DNA of 64,000 nucleotides from Pseudomonadota bacterium (lineage in GTDB: Bacteria; Pseudomonadota; Alphaproteobacteria; Rhizobiales; Hyphomicrobiaceae), in NCBI GenBank assembly GCA_023423275.1, contig JAFAFW010000082.1, positions 9,251 to 73,250 of the forward strand. The letters are read 5' to 3'. The notes beneath the pieces are model-generated. The model saw nothing but the letters and a program-made list of their open reading frames with translations. It was not told the DNA's origin and did no database searches. Positions 42,335 through 51,289 of the stretch are shown in pieces (the first letter of the stretch is position 1; every line of letters starts with the position of its first letter). A program made the position numbers and the translations under genes.

Positions 42335-43519
42335 CTAAAACCGGTCCGGCGTCCAGCCGTAGACCCAGTCGTATCGCGACATCATCCGGCGGCCGGGCAG
42401 CAGGCGCAGCGTCAGGTCGCGCGCGTGGGAAAGCGGCGAAGCCATATGATAGATGAGGCCGTTCTGCCGGGACGTTTGCTGCATCTTCACGGCGCGCGGA
42501 CGACGGACCTGTTCGTAGCGGGCCAATGCGATGGCGGGAGCATCACGCCACTTGGCCAACGCGGCGGCCAAAACCTCGGCGTCCTCGATCGCCAATGCTC
42601 CGCCCTGGGCAAGGAATGGCAGCACAGGATGCGCGGCATCGCCGAGCAGCGTGACGCGATCTCGCGACCATTGAGGAAGCGGCGTCGGATCGTAGAGCGG
42701 CCATCGCCGCCAGTCGTCCGCGAGGGACAGCAGGCCCAGCAAAGCAGGGCAGAAGCGATGCAGCCGGGCCAGAAGGCGATCGCGATCGACGGGCAGACCC
42801 CATCCCTCGCCGGGCCAATCTTCTTCGGCCAGCACGGCGAGCGCGAGGTCCTGCTCGCCGCGAACGGGGTAATGCACCACGTGAGCGCTGGGCGCCAGCC
42901 AGATGCCGGTGATTGTTTCCTGGAACTGTGCGGGCGCGCGGGCCCGGGGGATCACGGCGCGGGCTGCCGTCCTGCCGGAATAGGTCAGTGGCGCATCCGG
43001 CCATAGCTGACGGCGAACCGTCGACCATAATCCATCCGCACCGATCAGTAAGTCGCCTTCATCCGCGTGGCCATCGGCCGTCTGCAGCGTGACGCGGTCG
43101 CCGCCGCTTGCGAACGACACGACGTCAGAGCCGGTTTTGATCTCGATCAGGGGCTCGGCCATCGCGGAGTCGAGCAGGGCTTTGTGCAGATCGGCGCGAT
43201 GCGCCACCCAATACGGCGCGCCGTGGCGTCGGGCCAGCCAGTCTCCCAGCGGCAAGTTCGTGATCACTTGGCCCGTTCCGCCGGAAAATACGCGCAAGCT
43301 GTGCGGTTTACCGACGTCGGGCTCCAGCCGCTCTGCTACTCCCAAGCGCGTGAGGACACCAACAGCGTTGGGGCCAAGTTGGATGCCGGCTCCGGCCTCG
43401 GAAACTTCTGCGCGTCGTTCCAACACGCGCGCGCCAATACCCCGGCGCGCAAGGGCGATGGCGAGCGTCAGCCCGCCGATGCCGGCTCCGGCGATCAGGA
43501 CTGGCCGACCGCCAGGCAC
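42335..43519 (-). CDS. FAD-dependent aromatic-ring monooxygenase-like protein
   Basis: 394 residues. Dinucleotide fold PVLIAGAGIGGLTLAIALARRG (about 6-27), DG motif LLIGADGLWSTVRRQL, and the FAD-ribityl motif GDAAHPVLPFLAQGGALAIEDA. This is the layout of salicylate/hydroxybenzoate hydroxylases of the UbiH/PHBH superfamily. The GTG at 43519 is used (AGGAG 7 bases upstream). It follows the zinc-finger gene by 13 bases, so the two form an operon. The substrate cannot be read from sequence. Confidence 0.9.
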   Translation of the reverse strand: MPGGRPVLIAGAGIGGLTLAIALARRGIGARVLERRAEVSEAGAGIQLGPNAVGVLTRLGVAERLEPDVGKPHSLRVFSGGTGQVITNLPLGDWLARRHGAPYWVAHRADLHKALLDSAMAEPLIEIKTGSDVVSFASGGDRVTLQTADGHADEGDLLIGADGLWSTVRRQLWPDAPLTYSGRTAARAVIPRARAPAQFQETITGIWLAPSAHVVHYPVRGEQDLALAVLAEEDWPGEGWGLPVDRDRLLARLHRFCPALLGLLSLADDWRRWPLYDPTPLPQWSRDRVTLLGDAAHPVLPFLAQGGALAIEDAEVLAAALAKWRDAPAIALARYEQVRRPRAVKMQQTSRQNGLIYHMASPLSHARDLTLRLLPGRRMMSRYDWVYGWTPDRF

Positions 43520-43532
43520 GGTATGCTCCTGT

Positions 43533-43781
43533 TCAGACGGTCGCCGCTGCCGTGACCAGGCAACCCGGTGGTTCCGATTCACTGGCCTTCAGGCGTGCAT
43601 CGTGGACATACAACGTCGAGCAATAGGGGCACAGCACTTGATGGTCCGCCCCCATATCGAGATAGACATGCGGATGGTCGAACGGCGGACGCGCGCCCAT
43701 GCAGTTGAATTCCTTGACGCCGATAAAGATCTTCTCGACGCCCTCGTCATTGGCGAAGTGAGGGACTATGTCCGCAGCCAT
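43533..43781 (-). CDS. NDUFS6-like zinc-finger domain protein
   Basis: 82 residues. FNCMGARPPFDHPHVYLDMGADHQVLCPYCSTLYVHD shows the Cys-His-Cys-Cys pattern of the zf-CHCC domain that in mitochondria is the complex I accessory subunit NDUFS6. Bacterial versions are small stand-alone proteins common in alphaproteobacteria. The frame is hidden inside a much longer open frame; ATG 43781 has AAAGGG upstream. It lies between the divergent alpha/beta hydrolase and the FAD monooxygenase and is the first gene of its operon. Confidence 0.88.
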   Translation of the reverse strand: MAADIVPHFANDEGVEKIFIGVKEFNCMGARPPFDHPHVYLDMGADHQVLCPYCSTLYVHDARLKASESEPPGCLVTAAATV

Positions 43782-43907
43782 CGGCGCTTTGCCCTTTCCG
43801 AGCTTGTGACCAGTGTTGCGAGCGGGACCATACCCCCCTGCCGACAGAAATGGTAGGGAAGCGCTTGTCGCAACCGTGGACGCCGCGTGGAGCAGGAAGG
43901 AGTGACC

Positions 43908-44660
43908 GTGCAGACTTTTCTCTCCGACGGAGTGGAGATCGCCTATCTCGATGAGGGAGCGGGCGCCCCGATCCTGCTGATCCATGGTTTCGCCTCCAAC
44001 AGCGGCGTGAACTGGCGGGATCCGGGGTGGATCAAATTCCTTACGACCAACGGTTTTCGCGTAATCGCGCTGGATAACCGCGGTCACGGGCAGAGCGAGA
44101 AGCTTTATGATCTGAATCAGTACGGCGCTCCGCTGATGGCGGAGGACGCACATCGGCTGCTGGATCACCTCGGCATCGCGCAGGCCGATGTCATGGGCTA
44201 TTCGATGGGGGCGCGGATCACCGCCTTTCTGGCGCTTGCGCATCCTGATCGGGTGCGGAGCTGTATCTTCGGTGGTCTCGGCGCCAACATGGTACGCGGC
44301 ATGGCCGGTACCGGACCGATCGCGACGGCACTCGAAGCTGACAGCATCGATCAGGTCACCAATCCGACGGCACGCACGTTCCGCGCCTTTGCGGAGCAGA
44401 CAGGCGGCGACCTGAAGGCGCTTGCAGCCTGCATCCGTTCCGCCCGCGATCCGATCAAGCCCGAGGATGTGGCCCGTCTGGCGTGTCCGGTCCTGGTCGC
44501 CGTGGGAAGCGATGATGTGATCGGAGGATCCGCCGAGGGGCTGGCTGCTCTCATTCCGGGCGCCGAAGCGCTCGTCATCGAGGGGCGGGATCACATGAAA
44601 GCGGTCGGGGACCGGAGCTACAAGGAGGGCGTCCTGGCGTTCCTGCGCCGCCGTCCGTGA
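43908..44660 (+). CDS. Alpha/beta hydrolase
   Basis: 250 residues. Oxyanion loop ILLIHGFASNS, nucleophile elbow GYSMGA (Ser), acid in GSDDVIGG and His in GRDHMKAVGD: a complete catalytic triad. Opening VQTFLSDGVEIAYLDEG is typical of the fold. The GTG at 43908 is preferred, with AAGGAG 6 bases upstream; a GTG at 43887 is also in frame. It diverges from the zinc-finger gene with only 126 bases between them. Ester or ring-cleavage-product substrate unknown. Confidence 0.9.
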   Translation: MQTFLSDGVEIAYLDEGAGAPILLIHGFASNSGVNWRDPGWIKFLTTNGFRVIALDNRGHGQSEKLYDLNQYGAPLMAEDAHRLLDHLGIAQADVMGYSMGARITAFLALAHPDRVRSCIFGGLGANMVRGMAGTGPIATALEADSIDQVTNPTARTFRAFAEQTGGDLKALAACIRSARDPIKPEDVARLACPVLVAVGSDDVIGGSAEGLAALIPGAEALVIEGRDHMKAVGDRSYKEGVLAFLRRRP

Positions 44661-44732
44661 TCCACTTCACTATACTTTGACCAGGCCATCCTGCGCTTTG
44701 CAAAGCGGCTCGCCCATGGCAGACTTTCCGTC

Positions 44733-45554
44733 ATGTTCGGGATTACGCGGGTTCTGAGACTTGGCGTTGCTCTCCTGTTCGTCTTTCTCGGCGGCCTTCC
44801 TGGCCGCGCGGAAGACGCTGTCGACCTCGAACTCGTGCTCGCCGTCGATGTCTCGCTCTCCATGGACCTGGAAGAACAGCGCCTCCAACGCGACGGCTAC
44901 GTCGATGCCTTGCGCGATCCTCAGGTGATCGCCGCGATCCAGTCCGGGCCGCATGGCCGCATCGCGATTACCTATTTGGAATGGGCGGGGCCGTTCAATC
45001 AGGACGTGGTGCTGCCTTGGACGATCGTCGACAGCAAGCAGGCCGCCGAGGAGATTGCGGCGCGGCTGTCCGTGGCGCCGATCTCCCGTCACAGGATGAC
45101 GTCGATCTCCTCGGCGCTCGAATACGCGGAGCGGCAATTGGCTGTGAATCCGTTCCGAGGCCTGCGCCGTGTGGTGGATGTCTCGGGGGATGGGCCGAAC
45201 AACTCTGGCCCTCCCGTTGAGGGGATCCGCGATCGGCTGCTGAACAATGGCGTCGTGATCAACGGCCTGCCGGTCATCATCCGGCCAAGCCAGTCGAGCT
45301 TCTTCGATATCAACTATCTCGATCGCTACTACGCCGACTGTGTGATCGGCGGGCCGGGCTCATTCATGATCCCGATCCGGGACAAGTCGGAGTTCGCGAC
45401 GGCCACGCGCCAGAAGTTGCTGCTGGAGATCGCGGGATATGAGCCGCCGCCCCGTCTCATCAAGGCGCAGCTCAAACCGGACGGCGAAAAGACCAACTGC
45501 ATGATCGGCGAGAATTTATGGCGCCGCTACATGGATGACGGCGTCAGGCCATAA
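44733..45554 (+). CDS. DUF1194 secreted von Willebrand A-like protein
   Basis: 273 residues with a signal peptide (ALLFVFLGGLPGRAED). Begins with LELVLAVDVSLSMDLEEQRLQRDGYVDAL; DVSLSM is the D-x-S-x-S MIDAS metal site of VWA domains. Further DUF1194 landmarks are ITYLEWAGPFNQ, RRVVDVSGDGPNN and NYLDRYYADCVIGGPGSF. It is a periplasmic or secreted protein found mostly in Hyphomicrobiales, function unknown. It follows the hydrolase by 72 bases. Confidence 0.9.
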   Translation: MFGITRVLRLGVALLFVFLGGLPGRAEDAVDLELVLAVDVSLSMDLEEQRLQRDGYVDALRDPQVIAAIQSGPHGRIAITYLEWAGPFNQDVVLPWTIVDSKQAAEEIAARLSVAPISRHRMTSISSALEYAERQLAVNPFRGLRRVVDVSGDGPNNSGPPVEGIRDRLLNNGVVINGLPVIIRPSQSSFFDINYLDRYYADCVIGGPGSFMIPIRDKSEFATATRQKLLLEIAGYEPPPRLIKAQLKPDGEKTNCMIGENLWRRYMDDGVRP

Positions 45555-45696
45555 TTTTCCATATTTTACAATGCTATCTGTCCCACTCTGTGGTCGGAGC
45601 AGCTTGCTGCCTGGAGCACGGCAAGAGATCGAAATCCGTCTGGCGGGACGGAGGTTCACGGATCATTAAGCTTACTGGACTTACGTTCCCGGCATC

Positions 45697-46353
45697 ATGT
45701 GGCGGTCTTGCGTAACAGTCATCATCTTGGCGATGTCCCTCCTGTTGTGGGGGTGCAGCCAAACGGCTCAGTTTGTAGCCCCGGCCGAGCCGTGGCGCGC
45801 GGACGAAGAACGTGCGTGCCTCGCTTCCGGCATCGTCCACCCATCTCCTTTTCTGCAAACACGGTCCGCATTGGGTGGCCCAAGCGTTTGCGGAGCCCTG
45901 CAACCTTTTGAAATGGCTGCTGCGGCTGTGGGACGGGTCAGTTTCAAGCCTGCCGCCGTCCTGCGCTGTCAGATGGTTCCTTCCGTCGAAAAGTGGGTTC
46001 AGACCGTCGTCGAGCCTGCCGCCCGGTTGCACTTTGGCGTCCCCGTGGTGGAGCTGCGTGTTGCAGCGTCGTACGGTTGCCGGGCGATGAACCATCAGGT
46101 GGGTGCGCGGCTATCCGAACATGGGCACGCAAATGCGCTGGATGTTTCCGGCTTCCGGTTGGCCGACGGGCGTATGATTGCCGTACAGGAAGGCTGGCAT
46201 GGCGACGCGCGCGAACAGACATTCCTGCGTGCCGTGCATCGCGGAGCTTGCGAGACGTTCACGACGGTCCTCGGTCCCAATTACGACCGGCTGCATCGCG
46301 ACCACTTCCATCTCGATCTGATGCGGCGGCGCGGCGGTTCGGTTTGCAAATAG
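45697..46353 (+). CDS. Extensin-like C-terminal domain lipoprotein (LAS-type metallopeptidase-like)
   Basis: 218 residues. Lipoprotein signal MWRSCVTVIILAMSLLLWGC with Cys20 as lipid site. The domain segment AASYGCRAMNHQVGARLSEHGHANALDVSGF and the late RDHFHLDL carry the H-x-x-x-x-x-x-D and H-x-H zinc-ligand pattern of D,D-/L,D-carboxypeptidase-like folds. These proteins are thought to act on the cell wall. Anchored to a membrane in the envelope. No operon partner. Confidence 0.87.
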   Translation: MWRSCVTVIILAMSLLLWGCSQTAQFVAPAEPWRADEERACLASGIVHPSPFLQTRSALGGPSVCGALQPFEMAAAAVGRVSFKPAAVLRCQMVPSVEKWVQTVVEPAARLHFGVPVVELRVAASYGCRAMNHQVGARLSEHGHANALDVSGFRLADGRMIAVQEGWHGDAREQTFLRAVHRGACETFTTVLGPNYDRLHRDHFHLDLMRRRGGSVCK

Positions 46354-46387
46354 CACATGGGCGCCGGAGCGTCCGGCAACGCCGCTA

Positions 46388-47455
46388 TCAATCGGCCGGC
46401 GCGCTCAGCGCGAGAGCTTCCTGATCCGGAAGCGGTCGAAAAAAACGCGCCACCATATCCGGACTGACCTCGGCCAGCGTGGGAGGTTTCCACCGCGGCG
46501 CCTTGTCCTTGTCCACCAGAAGAGCGCGTACCCCTTCGACGAACTCTCCGTGCTCGAACAGGCGCACCGTCAGGCGGAACTCGATGTTCAGGGCATCCTC
46601 GAGCGCGGGCAGGCCACGCGCGTTGCGGACGGCTGCGAGCGTCAGCTTCAAGGCGAGAGGGGAGCGTCGATCAAGCTCGGCGATGGTCTTATGTGCCCAA
46701 TTGGAATCCATACCCTTGAGCGCCTTGCGAATGGCCTCGATGGAATCGAAACGAAACGCGGCGTCGATATCGCGCTCACGTTCCGCAAGGTGTGACGTCG
46801 CAGGCCGCTGCGCGAACGATTGAATCGTGTCTTCGACCGGACCGCCCGCGGTCGCGAGAGCGTCGACAAGCTCGGAAAGACGTGCTGAGGGCACGAACCA
46901 GTCGGCGAAATTGGCATAAATGGCGCCAGTGCCATCCATCCGCTCGCCGAGCAATCCCAGGTAGGTGCCGATGTCGCCCGGCGCGTGAGCCAGCAGCCAT
47001 GTGCCGCCGACATCCGGAATGAGCCCGATGCTCGTCTCGGGCATGGCGAGCTGGCTGCGCTCGGTCACGATGCGATGGCTCGCATGACTGGCGAGGCCAA
47101 TGCCGCCGCCCATGACGATACCATCCATGACCGTGACGATGGGTTTCGGATAGCGTCTGATCCGCGCGTTGAGGCGGTATTCCGTCGACCAGAACTGGCG
47201 CGCAAGTGCCGAACCCTGAGGCGCGGTGTCGTGCAGGGCACGGACATCGCCACCCGCGCACAGGCCGCGGTCGCCAGCGCCATCGAGGACGATCAGGGCG
47301 ATATCCGGATCGTTCTCCCATTGCTGGAGCACGGCGGCAAAGGCGACCACCATGGGATAGTTGAGTGCATTGAGTGCCTGCGGCCGGTTCATCGTGACGC
47401 GTCCGGCACGACCTTCGCGTCGGATGAGCAGTTCGCTGCCGGCAGTGTCGGGCAT
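46388..47455 (-). CDS. 3-hydroxyisobutyryl-CoA hydrolase-like (crotonase fold)
   Basis: 355 residues, longer than hydratases and as in HIBCH. Motifs: VTMNRPQALNALNYPMV, the oxyanion hole CAGGDVRAL and VMGGGIGLASHASHRIV, and the hydrolase landmark MPETSIGLIPDVGGTWLLAH, followed by the HIBCH-specific C-terminal RRSPLALKLTLAAVRNA and FRLTVRLFEHGEFVEGVRALLVDKDKAPRW. Hydrolyses 3-hydroxyisobutyryl-CoA in valine breakdown. ATG 47455 with GGAAGG upstream. Part of an operon with an isobutyryl-CoA dehydrogenase-like gene. Confidence 0.9.
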   Translation of the reverse strand: MPDTAGSELLIRREGRAGRVTMNRPQALNALNYPMVVAFAAVLQQWENDPDIALIVLDGAGDRGLCAGGDVRALHDTAPQGSALARQFWSTEYRLNARIRRYPKPIVTVMDGIVMGGGIGLASHASHRIVTERSQLAMPETSIGLIPDVGGTWLLAHAPGDIGTYLGLLGERMDGTGAIYANFADWFVPSARLSELVDALATAGGPVEDTIQSFAQRPATSHLAERERDIDAAFRFDSIEAIRKALKGMDSNWAHKTIAELDRRSPLALKLTLAAVRNARGLPALEDALNIEFRLTVRLFEHGEFVEGVRALLVDKDKAPRWKPPTLAEVSPDMVARFFRPLPDQEALALSAPAD

Positions 47456-47465
47456 CAGGCCTTCC

Positions 47466-47957
47466 TTATGAATGGGCCCAGGCAAAGGCGACGAGCGCAC
47501 TCAGTCCGAGACCGATCAGAGGATAGTGAGACAACGCATAAGTCCGGAACCGGGCGCGCGTCAGATGCAGCGTGCCGGGACGCGTCGGATCGATTGCATA
47601 AAGAACCTCCCCGGCCGGGCGAATGCGATCCCACGTATAGCAGATCGCGCCGATCATCAACGCTGCTCCGACCTGCCAGCGGTCGTCATGCAGGTGCGCG
47701 GAGGCTATCAGCGCGGCGGCCACCGAAACGAACGCCGGACCGATGAGCCTGACGTGAACCCGGCGGCAAAGCGCAGTCCATTCGGCTGGACTGGGCAACG
47801 AACGGCCCGCGGCGCGCGAAAGTCGCTCCGCGACAGCGGTGTCGATCGCCCAAACTGTCAAGGCAGCCGCGCCAATCAGCATGCACGCCTGAAGAACCGT
47901 GCTCAACACCGTCCGGGAATCCCTATCGTTCGAGAGGTGCGGCCCGTTCACCGACAA
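47466..47957 (-). CDS. Hypothetical small membrane protein in the valine operon
   Basis: 163 residues, family not recognised. Hydrophobic segments at about 22-42 (VLQACMLIGAAALTVWAIDTA), 72-88, 93-107 and 147-161 suggest four membrane helices. It has several His and Arg in the loops. It sits between the acyl-CoA dehydrogenase and the hydrolase genes, ten bases before the latter, so it is probably co-transcribed, although a role in valine breakdown is unproven. Confidence 0.7.
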   Translation of the reverse strand: MSVNGPHLSNDRDSRTVLSTVLQACMLIGAAALTVWAIDTAVAERLSRAAGRSLPSPAEWTALCRRVHVRLIGPAFVSVAAALIASAHLHDDRWQVGAALMIGAICYTWDRIRPAGEVLYAIDPTRPGTLHLTRARFRTYALSHYPLIGLGLSALVAFAWAHS

Positions 47958-48056
47958 GGCCTACCGGCTGAGCGGTGTGCGCGATGACACTGGCGAAAGC
48001 AAGGCGACGCGCCGATCCTGCTTACGCGGACAGCGCGTTTTGCTGCGTTTTCGCCT

Positions 48057-49208
48057 TCAATTCCGGTTGCCAGCCAGAAGTTTGCGGGACACCACGACGC
48101 GCATGATCTCGTTGGTGCCTTCGAGAATTTGGTGAACGCGCAGGTCCCGCAGCATCTTTTCCAGGCCGTAATCCTTCAGATACCCATAGCCGCCGTGGAT
48201 CTGCAGCGCCTGATTGACGATCTCGAAGCCGAGATCGGTGGCATAGCGCTTGGCCATTGCGGAATACATGGAGGCTTTCGGATCGGCGCGATCCATCGCG
48301 TCGGCGGCGCGATAGATCATCAGGCGCGCTGCTTCCAGGTCGGTCCCCATATCGGCGATCTTGAACTGAAGCGCCTGGAAATCGGCGAGATCCTTGCCGA
48401 ACGCCTTGCGTTCGAAAAGATAGTCGCGGGCTTTGTCGAGGGCCGCCGCCGCCGGCCCCAGCGAGCAGGCACCGATATTGACGCGGCCGCCGTCCAGGCC
48501 GCTCATCGCCATGCGAAAGCCTTGACCTTCGACGCCGCCGACGAGATGAAACGCCGGAACCTCTACGTTTTCCAGGATCACCTGCCGGGTCGGCTGCGCG
48601 TTCCAGCCCATCTTGCGCTCGTTGGCCCCGAACGACAGTCCAGGCGTGCCTTTCATCACCGCGAACGCCGATATGCCTGATGCGCCGGCATCGCCGGTCC
48701 GTGCGAAAATGAAATAGAAGTCGGTCGCGCCCGCGCCGGAGATGAATTGCTTGGTGCCGTTCAAGATGTAGTGATCGCCGCGCCGTTCGGCGCGGGTCGC
48801 CAGCGCCGCGGCGTCCGAGCCCGCGCCGGGTTCCGTCAGGCAATAGCTCGACAGCCAGTCCATGGAGGCGAGCTTGGGCATCCAGGCGGCAACCTGCTCG
48901 GGTGTGCCATAGCGGCCAACCATCCAGGCGACCATGTTGTGGATCGAGAGGTAGGCGGAGATCGCCGGGCAGCCGTAAGCCAACGCTTCGAAAATCAAGG
49001 CACCGTCGAGCCGCGTCAGTCCCGAGCCTCCCTGTTCAGTTGGCACGTAAATCGTCGACATGCCAAGCGGCGCGGTTTCCCGGATCACGTCGACGGGAAA
49101 GTGCGCCTGCTCGTCCCATTGATCGGCGAACGGGACAATGCGCTCACGCGCGAAGGCCAGCGCCGTTTCCTGGATTGCTGTCTGTTCTTCGGAGAATGAA
49201 AAGTTCAT
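48057..49208 (-). CDS. Acyl-CoA dehydrogenase (isobutyryl-CoA dehydrogenase-like)
   Basis: 383 residues. FAD-site motif YCLTEPGAGSDAAAL, substrate/hinge region FDALQ-like FQALQFKIADMG, and the C-terminal signature QALQIHGGYGYLKDYGLEKMLRDLRVHQILEGTNEIMRVVVSRKLL. The catalytic Glu lies within EGTNE, the position of ACAD8 (isobutyryl-CoA) and short-chain enzymes. ATG 49208 has GGGAGGAAA upstream. First gene of the operon that also encodes the 3-hydroxyisobutyryl-CoA hydrolase, which supports a role in valine degradation. Confidence 0.92.
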   Translation of the reverse strand: MNFSFSEEQTAIQETALAFARERIVPFADQWDEQAHFPVDVIRETAPLGMSTIYVPTEQGGSGLTRLDGALIFEALAYGCPAISAYLSIHNMVAWMVGRYGTPEQVAAWMPKLASMDWLSSYCLTEPGAGSDAAALATRAERRGDHYILNGTKQFISGAGATDFYFIFARTGDAGASGISAFAVMKGTPGLSFGANERKMGWNAQPTRQVILENVEVPAFHLVGGVEGQGFRMAMSGLDGGRVNIGACSLGPAAAALDKARDYLFERKAFGKDLADFQALQFKIADMGTDLEAARLMIYRAADAMDRADPKASMYSAMAKRYATDLGFEIVNQALQIHGGYGYLKDYGLEKMLRDLRVHQILEGTNEIMRVVVSRKLLAGNRN

Positions 49209-49430
49209 TATTGTCTTTCCTCCCGAAACACGTGGCAAAACCTATCCTGTTCGGGAGAGGGTGGGAACCTGGACATGGACCGCTGCGTGTCTGCGCAGGA
49301 TCGTGAGGCACCGGCAGGGCGTCCGAATTGACCGAGCGCCGCTGTGCAGAACTGCCATGCTGCGCTGCGGTATCGCATGTCATCCCAGATAGGCTATGTG
49401 CGATCACCGTACGTCGACATCGGAGTTGTC

Positions 49431-50678
49431 ATGCACGAACCCGGCAAGCAAGCTGATCGCATCGCGCCCGTTGCGGGTGGTGATCGCCAGCTGCCGATTC
49501 CGTTTCCGGAATTTGTGGGGCTCATCGCTCTGCTGATGGCGCTGACGGCGCTGTCGATGGATATCATGCTGCCCGCGCTGCCGGCGATCGCGGAAACGTT
49601 CAATCTCACCGAGCCCAATCACCGGCAGCTTGTACTGGTATGCTATCTGGTGGGACTCGCGGCAGGACAGGTTCTGTTCGGTCCGATCTCGGACAGGATG
49701 GGGCGTAAGCCGGTGCTCCTGTGCGGGTTGGTGCTGTATGTTCTGGGATCGGTGGGCGTACTGATTTCCGGGAGTTTCTTTTTCCTGTTGCTCTCGCGTG
49801 CGCTGCAAGGTTTCGGGGCTGCATCGCCGCGCGTCATCGCCGTAGCCATCGTGCGTGACTTCTTCAGCGGCCGGGACATGGCGCGTGTGATGTCCCTGGT
49901 GATGATGACGTTCATTGTCGTGCCGGTTTTTGCGCCAGCCGTCGGACAGGGATTGCTGCAATTCGGCGACTGGACATGGATTTTCCTGGTGCTTCTCGGC
50001 ATCGGGCTGATCAGCCTGGTGTGGACCAGCCTGAGATTGCCGGGCCAGCGGCCGCCGGAAGAGCGCCCGAAGCCGGTGAAACTGCTGACCGCGGCGCATC
50101 TGGTGATCAGCTCGCGACCGACCGTCGGCTACGGCATGGCGTCCGGATTCGTCTTCGGTTGCCTCGTGTCATACATCACCAGTGCCCAGCAGGTCTTCAT
50201 GGAGGTCTATCGGCTGGGGGCAAGCTTTCCCATCGTGTTTGGCGCGGTTGCCGGGATGATGGCGGTGGCATCGTTCACGAACGCCGGGCTGGTTCAACGC
50301 TATGGTATGCGGCGCGTGTCGCACACGGCGCTCGTAGGCTTTACGGCGGCATCACTGTTGCTCGTGGCCGCGGCTCCCTTCGAACCGCCGTTGATCGTTT
50401 TCGCGGGGCTCGTGTCGCTGATCTTCTTCTCGGTCGGCTTCATCTTTCCGAACTTCAACGCCATCGCCATGCAGCCTCTCGGAAGCGTCGCGGGGACGGC
50501 ATCGTCCTTCATCGGCTTCTACACGACCGCGGCGGGCGCGCTGTTCGGCTGGTTCGTCGGCCACGCGTTCAACGGCACGATGCTGCCTCTTGCCGCCGGG
50601 TTCGCGGTGCTGAGCGTCGCTGCACTGATCACGATCCGGATTACGGAAGGCGCCAACGGACTGTTCCGCGGCGATTGA
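49431..50678 (+). CDS. MFS drug exporter of the Bcr/CflA type
   Basis: 415 residues with twelve hydrophobic segments. DHA1 motifs: LDILPALP-type region LSMDIMLPALPAIAETFNL, motif A GPISDRMGRKPVLLCGL, and FLLLSRALQGFGAASPRVIAVAIVRD. Similar to bicyclomycin/chloramphenicol and other exporters. ATG 49431 (GGAG 6 bases upstream) is preferred; a longer frame from 49344 is unlikely. It diverges from the acyl-CoA dehydrogenase operon across a 222-base gap. Confidence 0.9.
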   Translation: MHEPGKQADRIAPVAGGDRQLPIPFPEFVGLIALLMALTALSMDIMLPALPAIAETFNLTEPNHRQLVLVCYLVGLAAGQVLFGPISDRMGRKPVLLCGLVLYVLGSVGVLISGSFFFLLLSRALQGFGAASPRVIAVAIVRDFFSGRDMARVMSLVMMTFIVVPVFAPAVGQGLLQFGDWTWIFLVLLGIGLISLVWTSLRLPGQRPPEERPKPVKLLTAAHLVISSRPTVGYGMASGFVFGCLVSYITSAQQVFMEVYRLGASFPIVFGAVAGMMAVASFTNAGLVQRYGMRRVSHTALVGFTAASLLLVAAAPFEPPLIVFAGLVSLIFFSVGFIFPNFNAIAMQPLGSVAGTASSFIGFYTTAAGALFGWFVGHAFNGTMLPLAAGFAVLSVAALITIRITEGANGLFRGD

Positions 50679-50691
50679 TGATCTTCGCCAC

Positions 50692-50720
50692 GTGTCCGCC
50701 GATTGGGGAAGGCGGGACAC
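50692..50720 (+). terminator. Hairpin after the MFS gene
   Basis: GTGTCCGCC (50692-50700) pairs with GGCGGGACAC (50711-50720) with one bulged G. No T-run follows, so termination is likely only partial or Rho-dependent. Confidence 0.4.
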
Positions 50721-50828
50721 ACTCCAGTCAGAAACGATCATTGAAATCAGGATAAACCATCCTGGTTTTGGAATTCGCCACAATGCGCACGTAGTTGGCC
50801 ACCGAATGATCTGAGCCGGGAAGGATCA

Positions 50829-51197
50829 ATGCACGTGCTTCAATTTGGCCGTCGCGCCGTGACGGCAATCGCACTTGTCATGGTTACAATGTGGATGGCG
50901 GTGTTCGGCGCGTCGGGCGCGCTGGCCGACGAGGATCCGCGAACCTGCCTGTCGCGCGAGGCGACAGCCTTCTATGGCAAGCTTGCCGCCGCCGTTCTCA
51001 GCTCGGCAATCGACGCCAGCAAAATCGATGACCACTTCGTGGCCCAGGCAACCGAGACCATCGTGGAGACTTGCAAGACCGCTGCCGGTCCGGCCGAGGA
51101 GGCCGATCTCGCCGCCTTCAAGGACTACATGGCGAAGTGGAGTGCCCATCTCGACCGCAGGATCGGCGAACTCACCACGCTGAGCGGTTCGGATTAG
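50829..51197 (+). CDS. Small secreted hypothetical protein
   Basis: 122 residues, unrecognised family. N-terminal signal-like segment (MHVLQFGRRAVTAIALVMVTMWMAVFGASGALADE), then a short helical domain of about 85 residues with two cysteines (TCLSREA and ETCKTAAG) that may form a disulfide. Probably periplasmic. Followed 92 bases later by a small coiled-coil gene on the same strand. Confidence 0.65.
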   Translation: MHVLQFGRRAVTAIALVMVTMWMAVFGASGALADEDPRTCLSREATAFYGKLAAAVLSSAIDASKIDDHFVAQATETIVETCKTAAGPAEEADLAAFKDYMAKWSAHLDRRIGELTTLSGSD

Positions 51198-51289
51198 CCG
51201 GGATTTGCGCGGCCCGATGGCGCCGGAGCGAACCGAAGAGCGTCGTGCCACGTTTCATGCTTGCGGACAGCCAATCAGCGGAGCAGGAC

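Noticed and set aside
43782..44594. Upstream part of the 353-codon minus frame that ends in the zinc-finger gene
   Set aside because: Only the last 82 residues are a real protein; the rest is antisense to the alpha/beta hydrolase.
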